23,502 nt of DNA from JAGOEF01 sp964511665 (GCA_964511665.1 CAZEHA010000055.1:1-23502), one strand, 5' to 3'. Positions 8,901-17,352 are shown, counted from the first letter of the stretch. Notes: generated from the sequence alone by a model not told the origin. Made by a program: numbers and translations.

Positions 8901-9424
8901 GCATCGACGATATTCAAATATATGAATGCGACAACTTACCCTCGGCAGGATTTGACTACACTATCGATGGAACTACGGTGCAATTTAACAGTTACTCGGT
9001 TGGCGACAACGATGTGGTAAGCTGGAATTTTGGCGACAACGAGTTTCTCCCCTCAACCAGCAACGAACCCAACCCCAGTTTCTCATACCCTGCCGAAGGA
9101 AGCTATCTGGTAACACTTACGGTAAGTAATCAGTGCGGCAGCGACGTTTCGCAGCAATATATTGATGTATTTACAGGTATGGGTGCGAACTACAACAACA
9201 GCGTAAAACTATTTCCAAACCCGGCCAAAAATGCAATCAAAATCATTGCTGCCGACCCAATACAAGGTATCGGGATTTACAATATTCAAGGAAAGCTAAT
9301 TTGGAGTGATGAACCTGAAAACACATTCACCGAAATTTCGATTGAGCATCTGCCACAAGGATTGTATTTCACGAAAATAATTACCAATAGTGCCACTGTT
9401 ACCAAATCGCTGATAATTGAATAG
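5903..9424 (+). CDS. Large secreted multidomain protein with T9SS type A sorting domain
   Basis: A 1173-residue cell-surface or extracellular protein. It has a signal peptide (residues 1-22, ending LLA-Q), a Cys-rich N-terminal domain (about 23-170), then three rounds of a CARDB-like beta domain followed by a MAM/choice-of-anchor-J-like jelly-roll (jelly-rolls at about 287-445, 567-712 and 839-1012). Each jelly-roll opens with FE...W and closes with EG(V/I)(A/G)ID, and in the middle has SPC(Y/F)D-type or GPCFD-type motifs. A PKD domain (about 1012-1092, VSWNFGDNE) and a C-terminal sorting domain (about 1099-1173, LFPNPAKNAIKI ... LPQGLYFTKI) follow. The sorting domain sends the protein through the type IX system and is normally removed. 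No catalytic motif is seen, so adhesion or binding is likely but unproven. A terminator follows. Confidence 0.9.
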   Translation: MKTKFISLFFVLAVFSTVLLAQNTCEAPLTIENLPYSSTGLNTAGKGDDYGPDDACGSAAMECEDIVFEFTPAEDMHVRVALSNTAITSSLPFGITSKIGLFVIEGCPNVPESVCVASNDSEQANPQLPMIALTGGLTYYIVVSSEVQLVLIQELQTTVTFNILVEQIFDTDAQVLSISPIASGCGLEEVEISANIKNSGVNPIENFHIGFQVNSNDPVVETFINSIAAGNEQLFTFAQLADVSETGTHIIKVFVMVDGDQNEMNDNLVTSVTNTPVIDVLPNTADFEDNDGYFYSAGTGSSWQHGMPDVESTELIINEAFSGDNIWATNLSGNANTNENSYLYSPCYDVSSLLTPTLRFQLWAEPGILPGFGGTLNLHASADGGNTYPINIATWDASTGGWTQQEFALTELQGESNVRFRFTYQSGFIASEGVAIDDFTVKDEILADATPGVLSLPVGACGLSDEEYVKLYILNHGALPVENIMMTYSLDGGETWLDTPELLEGPIEAHDSISFTFDQRADLSIPGSYMLVVKCMLDDDEETSNDERSYEIINTMVIDEIPYLESFETENHGWIGSNGSSWARGIPADTLVINHAYDGEYVMATNPGGNANMMEVSELISPCFDVSAENAVRVSMKVWYETGLVPATINIEGSNDGGNSWFSIEQGLTGSSGGWVTKSYFITEFTGQNACKIRIAYNGQILPAEGIAIDYISIEPVFAKDLGISGYNGPASSCALGNNEHFSVEVTNYGSDPQWSFQVQYSMDGGNNWVIHYFQGTLQPQAVSTVTFNQAVDLSAVGEYDVIFRTLTTGDENTDNDVLEVTVVNTGSINTFPYSENFETGSSDWFSYGENSSFALGTPAGTIINQAGEGSNSWVTNLTGNHNANEISYLQGPCFDFSNMTNPMIKARVIYETSMFMAGFYVEYSLNNGQSWDTLPSGGALGTWYSAGLIPGFGSSWNGSSNGWINVATNMPALAGQSDVMIRFSFNSGSFAFMQTEGVGIDDIQIYECDNLPSAGFDYTIDGTTVQFNSYSVGDNDVVSWNFGDNEFLPSTSNEPNPSFSYPAEGSYLVTLTVSNQCGSDVSQQYIDVFTGMGANYNNSVKLFPNPAKNAIKIIAADPIQGIGIYNIQGKLIWSDEPENTFTEISIEHLPQGLYFTKIITNSATVTKSLIIE

Positions 9425-9454
9425 ATAGTTTTGTTTTCATAGTTTTGTGTGAAG

Positions 9455-9480
9455 AGGGGGTAAATATTGCCCCCTTTTTT
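9455..9480 (+). terminator. Intrinsic terminator after the large T9SS cargo gene
   Basis: AGGGGG (9455-9460) pairs with CCCCCT (9470-9475) around the loop TAAATATTG, and a T-run extends to 9480. It lies 30 bases after the stop codon and separates this gene from the DUF2723 gene downstream. Confidence 0.8.
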
Positions 9481-9568
9481 AATTCGATTTTAACATTATT
9501 TCTTTCGGGCAACCAATTATTGTATTATTTTTACGGCTCAAAATTGTTAAACAAAGACTTTTATATCA

Positions 9569-12500
9569 ATGAATTTCGGCACCTACAAAAAACTCGACAT
9601 TATATTTGGTTGGGTTGCTTTTACCATTGCAGCGGTAGTTTATTTGTTAACTATTGAACCCACCACCAGTTTCTGGGATTGCGGCGAATTCATCTCGTCG
9701 TCGTATAAGCTTGAAGTAGGCCACCCTCCCGGAGCACCTCTATTCATGATTCTTGCCCGCTTTTTCTCATTGTTTGCATCGGGCCCCGAACAGGTTGCCC
9801 TTATGGTGAATGCGTTTTCGGCTTTGGCAAGTGCCATGACGATTTCATTTTTGTATTGGACCATTGCCTATTTTGCACGTAAGTTTTTTGCTCCCGGAAG
9901 CGAATATACTACCGGCAATGTGATTGCCATAATAGGCGCCTCTATGATTGGGGCAATGGCTTACACGTTTTCCGACACATTCTGGTTTTCGGCGGTAGAA
10001 GGCGAAGTGTATGCTACCTCGTCGCTATTTACTGCGGCCGTGTTTTGGGCTATATTGAAGTGGGACGACTATGCCGACACTAAATATGCCATGCGCTGGG
10101 TTGTGCTCATTGCCTTGCTGCTCGGGCTTTCTATTGGTGTCCATTTGCTGAATCTACTGGCTATTCCCGCCATGGTATTTGTATATTATTTCAGAAGACA
10201 CAAACCGGCCTTTACAGGGATTGTAATTGCGCTGGCTATATCGATGTTTATTATTGCAGCTATTATGTGGGGTATTATTCCGGGGGTTGCCAAGGTTGCT
10301 GCAAAATTTGAACTATTTACCGTGAACGGACTGGGCATGGGCTTCAATTCAGGATTAATGCTTTGGGCCATCCTCAGCATTGCCTGTTTGGTTGGCAGCA
10401 TCTATTTTACGCAAATAAGATATAATCGATGGGCAGCAATTATAGCTTCTACCCTGGCATTGATTCTTATTGGCGTACCATTTATGTCGTCGAGTGTATT
10501 TGTTGTTTTACTGCTTATTGCCGGAATTTGTTATGGTGTTTATCATCTCTCAAAAAAGCCGGCTGTGCTCAACCTTATCATGGTTTCTGCTACCATGATT
10601 ATGATAGGTTATTCTACATTTACCATGATCATCATTCGTTCTATTGCCAATCCACCCATGGATCAGAACAATCCCGAGAACGTATTCAACCTGCTGTATT
10701 ACCTGAACCGCGAGCAATATGGCGATCGTCCATTGTTTTATGGGCAGTATTACTATGCCGAGCCTTCCGATACCGAAAACGGGGGGGCCATCTATGTTCA
10801 ACACGGCGATAGATACGAAATTGCTGATTACAAACCCATTTACGTTTACGACGATGCCGACTGCACCATTTTACCCAGAATGCACAGCAACAAACCCGAC
10901 CACATAGAGACCTACGAAGCCTATGGAGGTTTGCGAGAAGGTCAGAAGCCTAGTTTTTCAAACAACCTTAAGTTTATGTTCTCCTATCAGGTTGGCTGGA
11001 TGTATATGCGGTATTTCATGTGGAATTTTGCAGGGCGACAAAACGATATTCAGGGGCATGGAAATATTATTCACGGCAACTGGAAAAGTGGTTTGAGCTT
11101 TATCGACACACCCCGTTTGGGTGATCAAAGCAAGCTTCCCGATTATTTAAAAAACAACCGCGCCAACAACAGCTATTTTATGCTTCCACTGTTGCTGGGC
11201 CTCTTGGGGATGATTATTCATTTCACCAAAAACCACAAGGATGCATGGATTGTAACCATGTTGTTTATACTCACAGGTTTGGCCATTGTAATTTATCTGA
11301 ATCAAACGCCTTATCAACCGCGTGAACGCGATTATGCCTATGCGGGTAGTTTCTATGCCTTCAGTATATGGATTGGTCTCGGGTTGATGTTCCTGTATGA
11401 GATTATGCGAAAAAGAATCCCTGCCATTATCAGCGCAACAGTGGCTGTGGTTGCCTGTTTACCGGTACCCTACATTATGGCAAGCGAAAACTGGGACGAT
11501 CACAACCGTTCGCATCGTTATATTGCCCGCGATTTTGCTCACAATTACCTGAATTCGTGTGCACCCAATGCCATCTTGTTTACCTATGGCGACAACGACA
11601 CCTTCCCCATATGGTACGCTCAGGAAGTTGAAGGCGTGCGCACCGACGTAAAAGTATGCTGTTTGCCTTATTTTGCTTCCGACTGGTATATCGACCAGAT
11701 GAAAATGGCAAGCTACGAATCGCCTCCAATGCCACTTACCATGGAACGACATTCGTATGAACCCGGAAGCCGCGACATTCTTTACCATTATCCGGGCAGT
11801 GCCGACAGAGAAGAAGTTGGATTTATTTCGGTTGACAGCCTGATAAAACACATATCAAACGACAAGCTCAGCGTTATAAAACAACGCGGACAGCGCTTCT
11901 TTATATATCCCAAAAACAAAGTATTCCTGCGTATAGATAGTGCACAGGTGGTTAATTCAGGACTTGTTAAACCCCAATATGCGCACCTGCTTGAGCCCGT
12001 GCTGAAATGGGACCTCAACCGTTCATTTCTCTTGAAAAACGAACTGCTCACATTAGATATGCTGGCAGCCAACAATTGGGAGCGTCCGATATATTTCACA
12101 TCGATAGGCAGCACCAATACATTAAATCTAGATGAATACTTTATGCTCGAAGGTTTTACCTACAAACTCGTTCCCTATAAAACCGGTACCACAGCAGGCC
12201 TCATCGATACCGAGGTATTGTACGACAGGTATATGAACACCATGAAATGGGGTAACATGAACGATCCCAGGGTATATATCGACCATACTATTGAGCGAAC
12301 CACCAAGATTCTTCGTATTCGTCGCAATTTTGCCCGTTTAGCAGTTGCCTTAAAAGCAGAAGATAAAACTGAGAAGGCAGCAGAGGTAATGGCAAAATGT
12401 CGCGAAATAATGCCTTACGACCTGTTTCCAATGGGATATTTCGATCTGGAATTTGCTGAAGCCTATTACACACTCGGCGACAGTGCTGCCGGAGACGACG

Positions 12501-12715
12501 CATTAAGAAATATAGCCGATATCTCGGTGCAAGAACTCGATTTCTTCTTTTCGCTTACCGATAAGCAATTTGCACGCGTCGAAATTGAAGCTCAGATGGC
12601 TCTGGCTACTATGAGCCGAACCATAAACACTGCCGGACGCCATCGTCGTGAAGTTGTTTACACCGAGTTGCTCGAAAAATTCAATTCCTACAGCGAGGCA
12701 TACGAAACCAAATAA
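9569..12715 (+). CDS. DUF2723 / GT117 membrane protein, putative protein O-glycosyltransferase
   Basis: A 1048-residue protein. Its first ~100 residues carry the DUF2723 hallmark EPTTSFWDCGEFI followed by KLEVGHPPGAPLF, with acidic residues in the lumenal loop as in PMT-like glycosyltransferases. About ten or more hydrophobic helices span residues ~10-380 and ~525-650. A further hallmark, NQTPYQPRERDYAYAGSFYA, is near residue 580. A soluble C-terminal half includes FTYGDNDTFPIWYAQEVEGV (about 670) and an alpha-helical, possibly TPR-like end. In Bacteroidota such proteins are annotated as protein O-mannosyltransferase-like, which would add sugar to exported proteins from a lipid-linked donor. 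The activity here is inferred. A T9SS cargo gene lies on each side. The upstream -7 box is weak (TATTTTTA at 9526-9533). Confidence 0.88.
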   Translation: MNFGTYKKLDIIFGWVAFTIAAVVYLLTIEPTTSFWDCGEFISSSYKLEVGHPPGAPLFMILARFFSLFASGPEQVALMVNAFSALASAMTISFLYWTIAYFARKFFAPGSEYTTGNVIAIIGASMIGAMAYTFSDTFWFSAVEGEVYATSSLFTAAVFWAILKWDDYADTKYAMRWVVLIALLLGLSIGVHLLNLLAIPAMVFVYYFRRHKPAFTGIVIALAISMFIIAAIMWGIIPGVAKVAAKFELFTVNGLGMGFNSGLMLWAILSIACLVGSIYFTQIRYNRWAAIIASTLALILIGVPFMSSSVFVVLLLIAGICYGVYHLSKKPAVLNLIMVSATMIMIGYSTFTMIIIRSIANPPMDQNNPENVFNLLYYLNREQYGDRPLFYGQYYYAEPSDTENGGAIYVQHGDRYEIADYKPIYVYDDADCTILPRMHSNKPDHIETYEAYGGLREGQKPSFSNNLKFMFSYQVGWMYMRYFMWNFAGRQNDIQGHGNIIHGNWKSGLSFIDTPRLGDQSKLPDYLKNNRANNSYFMLPLLLGLLGMIIHFTKNHKDAWIVTMLFILTGLAIVIYLNQTPYQPRERDYAYAGSFYAFSIWIGLGLMFLYEIMRKRIPAIISATVAVVACLPVPYIMASENWDDHNRSHRYIARDFAHNYLNSCAPNAILFTYGDNDTFPIWYAQEVEGVRTDVKVCCLPYFASDWYIDQMKMASYESPPMPLTMERHSYEPGSRDILYHYPGSADREEVGFISVDSLIKHISNDKLSVIKQRGQRFFIYPKNKVFLRIDSAQVVNSGLVKPQYAHLLEPVLKWDLNRSFLLKNELLTLDMLAANNWERPIYFTSIGSTNTLNLDEYFMLEGFTYKLVPYKTGTTAGLIDTEVLYDRYMNTMKWGNMNDPRVYIDHTIERTTKILRIRRNFARLAVALKAEDKTEKAAEVMAKCREIMPYDLFPMGYFDLEFAEAYYTLGDSAAGDDALRNIADISVQELDFFFSLTDKQFARVEIEAQMALATMSRTINTAGRHRREVVYTELLEKFNSYSEAYETK

Positions 12716-12723
12716 AATATTGT

Positions 12724-12839
12724 AGAAATTATTGAGTAAAACTAATGTTGCGAATGCGCTAATAAAACACAGTTATTAGCGCATTCGCAATATTTATACA
12801 TTGGGAATGGCCTTTCTACGGGTTCCTGATGAGTTTGAT
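12724..12839. repeat. 116-bp direct repeat, copy A
   Basis: This matches 13349-13464 at 113 of 116 positions, offset 625 bases. Its right end (12816-12839) is the reverse complement of the last seven codons and stop of the T9SS gene at 13441 (IKLIRNP-stop). Copy A therefore derives from the 3' end of that gene and its terminator, and copy B is the original still attached to the gene. The terminal-inverted-repeat element sits between the copies. Confidence 0.9.
12744..12794. terminator. Strong hairpin terminator, copy A
   Basis: TTGCGAATGCGCTAATAA (12748-12765) and TTATTAGCGCATTCGCAA (12773-12790) form a perfect 18-bp stem with loop AACACAG. Flanking wobble and A-T pairs extend it to about 12744-12794. 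It lies 30 bases after the DUF2723 stop codon and should end that transcript. There is no long T-run. Confidence 0.75.
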
Positions 12840-12840
12840 G

Positions 12841-13348
12841 CCTGACTTGTCCCATTTAGTGCGGTCATTTTACGCTACAGCCTATTGGCTGACTTTACGA
12901 TTGCGATGTTGCAATTAATAAAACAGAATTTGTTCTTTCTTTTACTTTTTGTCGGTGCCGCCCGCAGTACGTTGACTTATGGTTTTTTCGGAGGTTATAG
13001 AATAATCTATCAAAAAGCCGAATAATAATAGAGTGAACGTACCCTGCGTGGGGAGTCAACGAGCGCGCCGAAATCAGCTGAGCAGCCCATAAGGCGGGTT
13101 GTGTCGATAGCGAATGCTGATTTATTGCTCGTTGCGCCCTTTTTTTGCTCGTCTTTGCGAGGAGCATTTTTATGCGACGAAGCAATCTGTTTTTTGGGCG
13201 AACAAAAAAGTGACAGAAAGCATGGCATTAATGCTAATCGTAAAATGATACCTACACGCTTAGAGCGGCAAAATAGTGCTTAACAAAATTAATTTGGCTG
13301 ATAATAAGCTGTTTACGATTTGATTCCTATTATAAGGGACAAGTCAGG
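12841..13348. mobile_element. 508-bp non-coding element with 13-bp terminal inverted repeats (MITE-like)
   Basis: CCTGACTTGTCCC (12841-12853) and GGGACAAGTCAGG (13336-13348) are perfect inverted repeats at the two ends. Between them I see no transposase or credible gene, only small open frames without recognisable features. Internal parts include TTCTTTCTTTTACTTTTTG near 12932 and a partial opposite-sense copy GAACAAAAAAGTGACAGAAA near 13200, plus a REP-like hairpin (13145-13185). There is no short target duplication next to the ends; instead, 116-bp direct copies flank the whole element. It is probably a non-autonomous element moved by a transposase elsewhere in the genome. Confidence 0.6.
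13145..13185. repeat. REP-like palindrome inside the 508-bp element
   Basis: TTGCTCGTC (13145-13153) pairs with GACGAAGCAA (13176-13185) with one bulged base, and GAGCATTTTTATGC forms an inner hairpin. The text TCTTTGCGAGGAGC...GCGACGAAGCAATCT resembles a dispersed extragenic repeat seen in many bacterial genomes. Confidence 0.55.
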
Positions 13349-13464
13349 AGAAATTATTGGGTAAAACTAATGTTGCGAATGCGCTAATAAGACACAGTTA
13401 TTAGCGCATTCACAATATTTATACATTGGGAATGGCCTTTCTACGGGTTCCTGATGAGTTTGAT
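13349..13464. repeat. 116-bp direct repeat, copy B
   Basis: The partner of 12724-12839. It covers the last 24 bases of the T9SS gene (13441-13464) and its downstream terminator. It differs from copy A at three positions; one is in the loop (A to G) and one is in the stem (13412, G to A). Confidence 0.9.
13369..13419 (-). terminator. Hairpin terminator of the small T9SS cargo gene, copy B
   Basis: Arms 13373-13390 and 13398-13415 are as in copy A, but base 13412 is A instead of G. In plus-strand RNA this gives a C-A mismatch. In minus-strand RNA, the sense of the adjoining gene, it is a permitted G-U pair, so the hairpin stays whole in the transcript that needs it. It lies 25 bases past the stop codon of the gene at 13441. 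Confidence 0.7.
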
Positions 13465-14457
13465 TGTTCTGATGCAATTGCGGCCATGGGCTTTAGCCAG
13501 ATACATCCCCGGTTTTAAAACCGAAACATCGATTACTTCTTCCTTATTACTAAGTTCGCTTTCAATCAGGCATTTTCCTTCGAGGTTGTATATAGCAAAA
13601 CGCTTGTATGGAACATGATTGTTTTGAATTACGGTAATTTGTTCATTACACGGATTGGGAGAAACCGATAGTTGTTCGCTAACAGGCAAATAAATACTAT
13701 TGCTGTTAATCACAGTAACCGTTATGGTATCCGATTTAAAACAGCGTGGTTCGCGGTCACTGTAAATACCTGTGGTACCCACGGTATCGGTGACCCTTAC
13801 AAATAACTTATGCACACCAACACCCAAGTCAACACCTCTCACCGTGAACTCGGGAGATGTAGATTCATCGTGCCACAAATAACTGTGTATATCGTTGTTT
13901 TGGTTGGCACTCAGCTGAAACTGACCGGCAGTGGTGATGGTAGTGTCGTTGCCCAATTCTAAGTTCAATGAATGGCACAGGGTGTAGGTAACATTGCCCC
14001 CATTTTGGGGATTTCCGGGTGCCATAAATTCAAACAGTAAGCGTACGCGTGCATTGGCATACACATCTATCTTTCTTATTCCCGGTACATCGTCGGGAAT
14101 ACCTTCCACAATCATACAATATTTCTCGCCGGCATACATATAATCGTCGGGATTGCCGGTATTGGTTTCCCAGGTTAAACCAACAGGCATATTTATCATT
14201 TCGGTAAGCTGTATCCACACCATGGTAACGCTAAAATTGCCCCAGGTACTGGCTTTAAGTGGAGATATAATGGTTAACACTGTGTTGTAATATTCGCCAT
14301 TAAAACCTACCGGTAAGGTGACCGGCGATCTTACTCCCACTCCTTCGGGGTCGGAAACTTCAGGGTCGGGTGTACATTCGGCCCACTGCGAAAACACAGA
14401 ACTTGTAGCAAAAAAACACAGGCACATAAATACCGCGGCCATTTTAATAGTTTTCAT
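13441..14457 (-). CDS. Small secreted protein with T9SS type A sorting domain
   Basis: A 338-residue exported protein with a signal peptide (residues 1-24, ending VFS-Q). The N-terminal half (about 25-165) has no family I recognise: a beta-rich domain with few Cys. Residues ~168-250 look like a PKD/Ig-like domain (LELGNDTTITTAGQFQLSAN, then SYLWHDESTSPEF). The C-terminal ~75 residues are a sorting domain (LSVSPNPCNEQITV ... LKPGMYLAKA ... IKLIRNP). It is probably attached to the surface or released by the type IX system. Motifs such as DTT, DTI and DTV fit the D(S/T)(A/I/L/V/M/T) O-glycosylation pattern known in Bacteroides. Its last codons are duplicated at 12816-12839. Confidence 0.85.
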   Translation of the reverse strand: MKTIKMAAVFMCLCFFATSSVFSQWAECTPDPEVSDPEGVGVRSPVTLPVGFNGEYYNTVLTIISPLKASTWGNFSVTMVWIQLTEMINMPVGLTWETNTGNPDDYMYAGEKYCMIVEGIPDDVPGIRKIDVYANARVRLLFEFMAPGNPQNGGNVTYTLCHSLNLELGNDTTITTAGQFQLSANQNNDIHSYLWHDESTSPEFTVRGVDLGVGVHKLFVRVTDTVGTTGIYSDREPRCFKSDTITVTVINSNSIYLPVSEQLSVSPNPCNEQITVIQNNHVPYKRFAIYNLEGKCLIESELSNKEEVIDVSVLKPGMYLAKAHGRNCIRTIKLIRNP

Positions 14458-14621
14458 ACCAAGACTAGGTTTATAAATTATTTAATTGTTTATTGGCGTA
14501 AATGTATACGATTTCGTAATGACTAGTAGCTAACGCTGATAAATAATTATTAACACAATACAGTTAAGCCTTTAAACAGCAATCGTTGAAGAAGTTTATG
14601 TTTTGGGTGTGTTTACATAGT

Positions 14622-16328
14622 TTATACCTGCTTGTATTTTCCCAGGTTTTTATAATCGAACGAAGAAATAAAATGTGCTTTTTGTGCATTCAGGGCTGAT
14701 ACATCGTGAATAAAAATACAAGCTGCATTTTCGTAGTCATCATTTCGCTCGGCATCGTGCAGCAGCAAATATCCCATAATGATATTTCCGCACATCTCAA
14801 CCAGGCGACGTGCATGAAAATCGGTGTATTCGTTATCGGCTTTTTCGGTAACAGCAGCCACACAGACCAGATACTGCTGCGTCATATCGATAAGTGTTCT
14901 TTTAAGATATTCCCTTTCGGGAGCAACAGGCAGGCTTTCGTATTCGGCTATCTGAGTGGCAAACAAGCCGGTGGTAACTCCGCGTATGGCGGCAACTACC
15001 TGTAGCTGAGTGGTTCCCTCGTAGATAGATGTAATGCGGGCATCGCGGTAGAGTCGCTCTATCGGAAAATCTTTCATATATCCGGTACCTCCATGAATCT
15101 GAAGGCTGTCGTAGGCTATTGTGTTGCAATATTCGCTGGCCACCAATTTCACAAGAGGAGTAAAAATATCGGCTACCCTGTTGTATTTTTTCATTTCGGC
15201 CATTTCTTCTTTTTCGAGTTTTCGCTCTTCCGAAATGAATTGCCAGGCTTTGTAGATATCAACAAAACGTGTGGTTTCATACAGCAGGCTCCTCATGGCC
15301 AATATGCGTGCGTTCATCATAGTAAGCATTTCGTACACAGCCGGAAACAGTTGAATGGTTTTACCAAACTGTTTGCGCTCGGCTGCATACTTCACAGCTT
15401 CGCGATAGGCTGCCTCGGCAATGCCTACCGATTGTGCTGCCACACCCAGTCGGGCACCGTTCATCAGCGACATAACATATTTTATAAGTCCCATTTTGCG
15501 ATCGCCAACCAGTTTGGCCGGAGCATCGCGAAAAACCAGTTCACAGGTGGGCGAGCCTACAATTCCCAGTTTATGCTCGATGCGCCTTACGGTAACTGCT
15601 TTGTGTTTTTTGTCGTACACAAACAGCGATAGTCCACGCCCATCAACGGTTCCTTCTTCGCTGCGAGCGAGTACAAGCGAAATATCGGCATCGCCGTTGG
15701 TAATGAATCGCTTCACGCCGTTCAGCAGCCACAATCCCTGCTTCTCGTCGTAATGGGCTTTCAGCCGCACCGCTTGCAGGTCGCTGCCGGCATCGGGTTC
15801 GGTTAAGTCCATGGCTGCAGTGGCTCCTTCGTTGAAGCGTGGCAGGTACTCGTTTTTGATTTCGTCGTCGGCAAACTCGAGCAATGTTTCGCCACAGTCT
15901 TGCAATCCCCATATATTGGCAAAGCCTGCATCGGCACGCGACACAATCTCGGCAGCCATCACATAAGGTACCATAGAAAAGTTCAAACCTTTGAATTTGC
16001 GCGGAAATGCCATGCCCACTACTCCTGCACGCGTAAGCGCATCGTGGTTCTCTTGTGTACCTTTGGCATATATCACCCTGCCATCGATAACTTCGGGACC
16101 TTCCACATCAACAGCTTCGGCATTTGCTGCAATGATATCGGCACTTATTTCCCCAATAATTTCGAGAACCTTTTCGTAACTATCGATACAATCTTCGTAA
16201 TCGGCCGGAGCATCGTCGTAAACTCCGTAATCGCGATAATTGGTTTCCTTTAGCGGAACAATTTTCTTCATTGCCGGATGGTGCAAATGAAAGCGAAGAT
16301 TTGCATTGTCGCTGAAATAATTAGCCAT
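14622..16328 (-). CDS. Acyl-CoA dehydrogenase (long, ~570-residue type)
   Basis: A flavoprotein that oxidises acyl-CoA to enoyl-CoA and passes electrons to ETF. I chose the ATG at 16328 (MANYFSDN; 568 residues). An in-frame ATG at 16361 would overlap etfA by 29 bases, whereas 16328 leaves a 4-base gap. Family motifs: AAMDLTEPDAGSD near 171-183, KRFITNGDAD near 206, RKQFGK near 318, and LQIHGGTGYMKDFPIERLYR then IYEGTTQLQ near 435-443, with Glu437 as the likely catalytic base (equivalent to Glu376 of MCAD). It is longer than the ~380-residue classic enzymes because of a charged helical insert near 365-385 and a C-terminal extension of ~110 residues. It is the last gene of the etf operon. Chain-length preference cannot be told. 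Confidence 0.93.
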   Translation of the reverse strand: MANYFSDNANLRFHLHHPAMKKIVPLKETNYRDYGVYDDAPADYEDCIDSYEKVLEIIGEISADIIAANAEAVDVEGPEVIDGRVIYAKGTQENHDALTRAGVVGMAFPRKFKGLNFSMVPYVMAAEIVSRADAGFANIWGLQDCGETLLEFADDEIKNEYLPRFNEGATAAMDLTEPDAGSDLQAVRLKAHYDEKQGLWLLNGVKRFITNGDADISLVLARSEEGTVDGRGLSLFVYDKKHKAVTVRRIEHKLGIVGSPTCELVFRDAPAKLVGDRKMGLIKYVMSLMNGARLGVAAQSVGIAEAAYREAVKYAAERKQFGKTIQLFPAVYEMLTMMNARILAMRSLLYETTRFVDIYKAWQFISEERKLEKEEMAEMKKYNRVADIFTPLVKLVASEYCNTIAYDSLQIHGGTGYMKDFPIERLYRDARITSIYEGTTQLQVVAAIRGVTTGLFATQIAEYESLPVAPEREYLKRTLIDMTQQYLVCVAAVTEKADNEYTDFHARRLVEMCGNIIMGYLLLHDAERNDDYENAACIFIHDVSALNAQKAHFISSFDYKNLGKYKQV

Positions 16329-16332
16329 ATTC

Positions 16333-17352
16333 TTATTTTTTATTTTTCTTGTATGCTGCAATCATTTTTGGGATCACCGAATTCAAATCACCCGTAATCA
16401 CATAATCGGCAATTTCGTTGATGGGTGCGTCGGGGTCGTTGTTTATCGAAATTATCATAGCCGACTGGTCCATACCGGCAGTATGCTGTATTTGGCCGCT
16501 AATACCGCAGGCAATATACAGTTTCGGACGCACGGTAAGTCCTGTTTGCCCTACCTGCCTCTCGTGAGGAATAAATCCGGCATCTACCGCTGCTCGGCTA
16601 CCGGACACTTCGCCACCCAATACCTCGGCGAGTTCGAACAACAGGGCAAAGTTCTCTTTCGAGCCAACACCATAGCCACCCGAAACAAGCACCGGTGCCG
16701 ATTTAATATCCACTTTCGACTCCTCAAAGTGCCGGCCGATAACTTCAACAATAAAATCGGCATCCGACAGTAGCGCACTCACATCAAGCTTTACCAACTC
16801 GGGTTCGGCATAATCGGCCATCACTTGTTTTTTCATCACACCCTCGCGCACCGTAGCCATTTGCGGCCGGTGGTCGGGGTTGATAATAGTAGCAATTATA
16901 TTACCGCCAAAAGCCGGACGTATCTGATACAACAGCTTGGGGTAGTGCGTGTCGGTTTTTTTCTCGTAGTGCTCGCCTATTTGCAAATCGGTGCAATCGG
17001 CAGTAAGGCCGCTGTGCAAGGCCGACGAAACACGGGGTCCCAGGTCGCGACCCGCATTGGTAGCTCCCATCAGGCAAATCTGTGGTTTGTATTCACCAAG
17101 CACAGCAATGCTGATAGACGTGTAAGGTAAAGTTTGATAAAACTCGAGGCGTTTATCGTCGGCCAGAAACACGCGATCGACACCGTACTCGTTCAGAGCT
17201 CGGGCAGCGGTCTCGCAACCGAAGCCAATAACCAGGGCTTCGAGACTGCACTGCAGCGTATTGGCCAGTTCTCGCCCCTTGCTGAGCAATTCGAGGCTTA
17301 CATCGAGCACCTTGCCGCTGTGGGTTTCGCAAAAAACACATACATTATTCAT
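16333..17352 (-). CDS. etfA: Electron transfer flavoprotein alpha subunit
   Basis: A 339-residue EtfA, the usual length. The C-terminal FAD-binding domain is clear: VSGGYGVGSKENFALL (about 222-237), SGSRAAVDAGFIPHERQVGQ (about 249-268), KLYIACGISGQIQHTAGM (about 277-294) and INNDPDAPINEIADY (about 302-316). The N-terminal domain starts NNVCVFCETHSGKV. With EtfB it forms the heterodimer that takes electrons from acyl-CoA dehydrogenases toward the quinone pool or another acceptor. It starts 28 bases after the etfB stop and ends 4 bases before the dehydrogenase start. Confidence 0.96.
   Translation of the reverse strand: MNNVCVFCETHSGKVLDVSLELLSKGRELANTLQCSLEALVIGFGCETAARALNEYGVDRVFLADDKRLEFYQTLPYTSISIAVLGEYKPQICLMGATNAGRDLGPRVSSALHSGLTADCTDLQIGEHYEKKTDTHYPKLLYQIRPAFGGNIIATIINPDHRPQMATVREGVMKKQVMADYAEPELVKLDVSALLSDADFIVEVIGRHFEESKVDIKSAPVLVSGGYGVGSKENFALLFELAEVLGGEVSGSRAAVDAGFIPHERQVGQTGLTVRPKLYIACGISGQIQHTAGMDQSAMIISINNDPDAPINEIADYVITGDLNSVIPKMIAAYKKNKK

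Noticed and set aside
12895..13283. Short genes inside the 508-bp element
   Set aside because: Overlapping small frames on both strands run through REP-like and low-complexity sequence, with no transposase motif.
15093..15632. 179-residue plus-strand open frame
   Set aside because: A shadow of the acyl-CoA dehydrogenase, whose family motifs are certain on the other strand.
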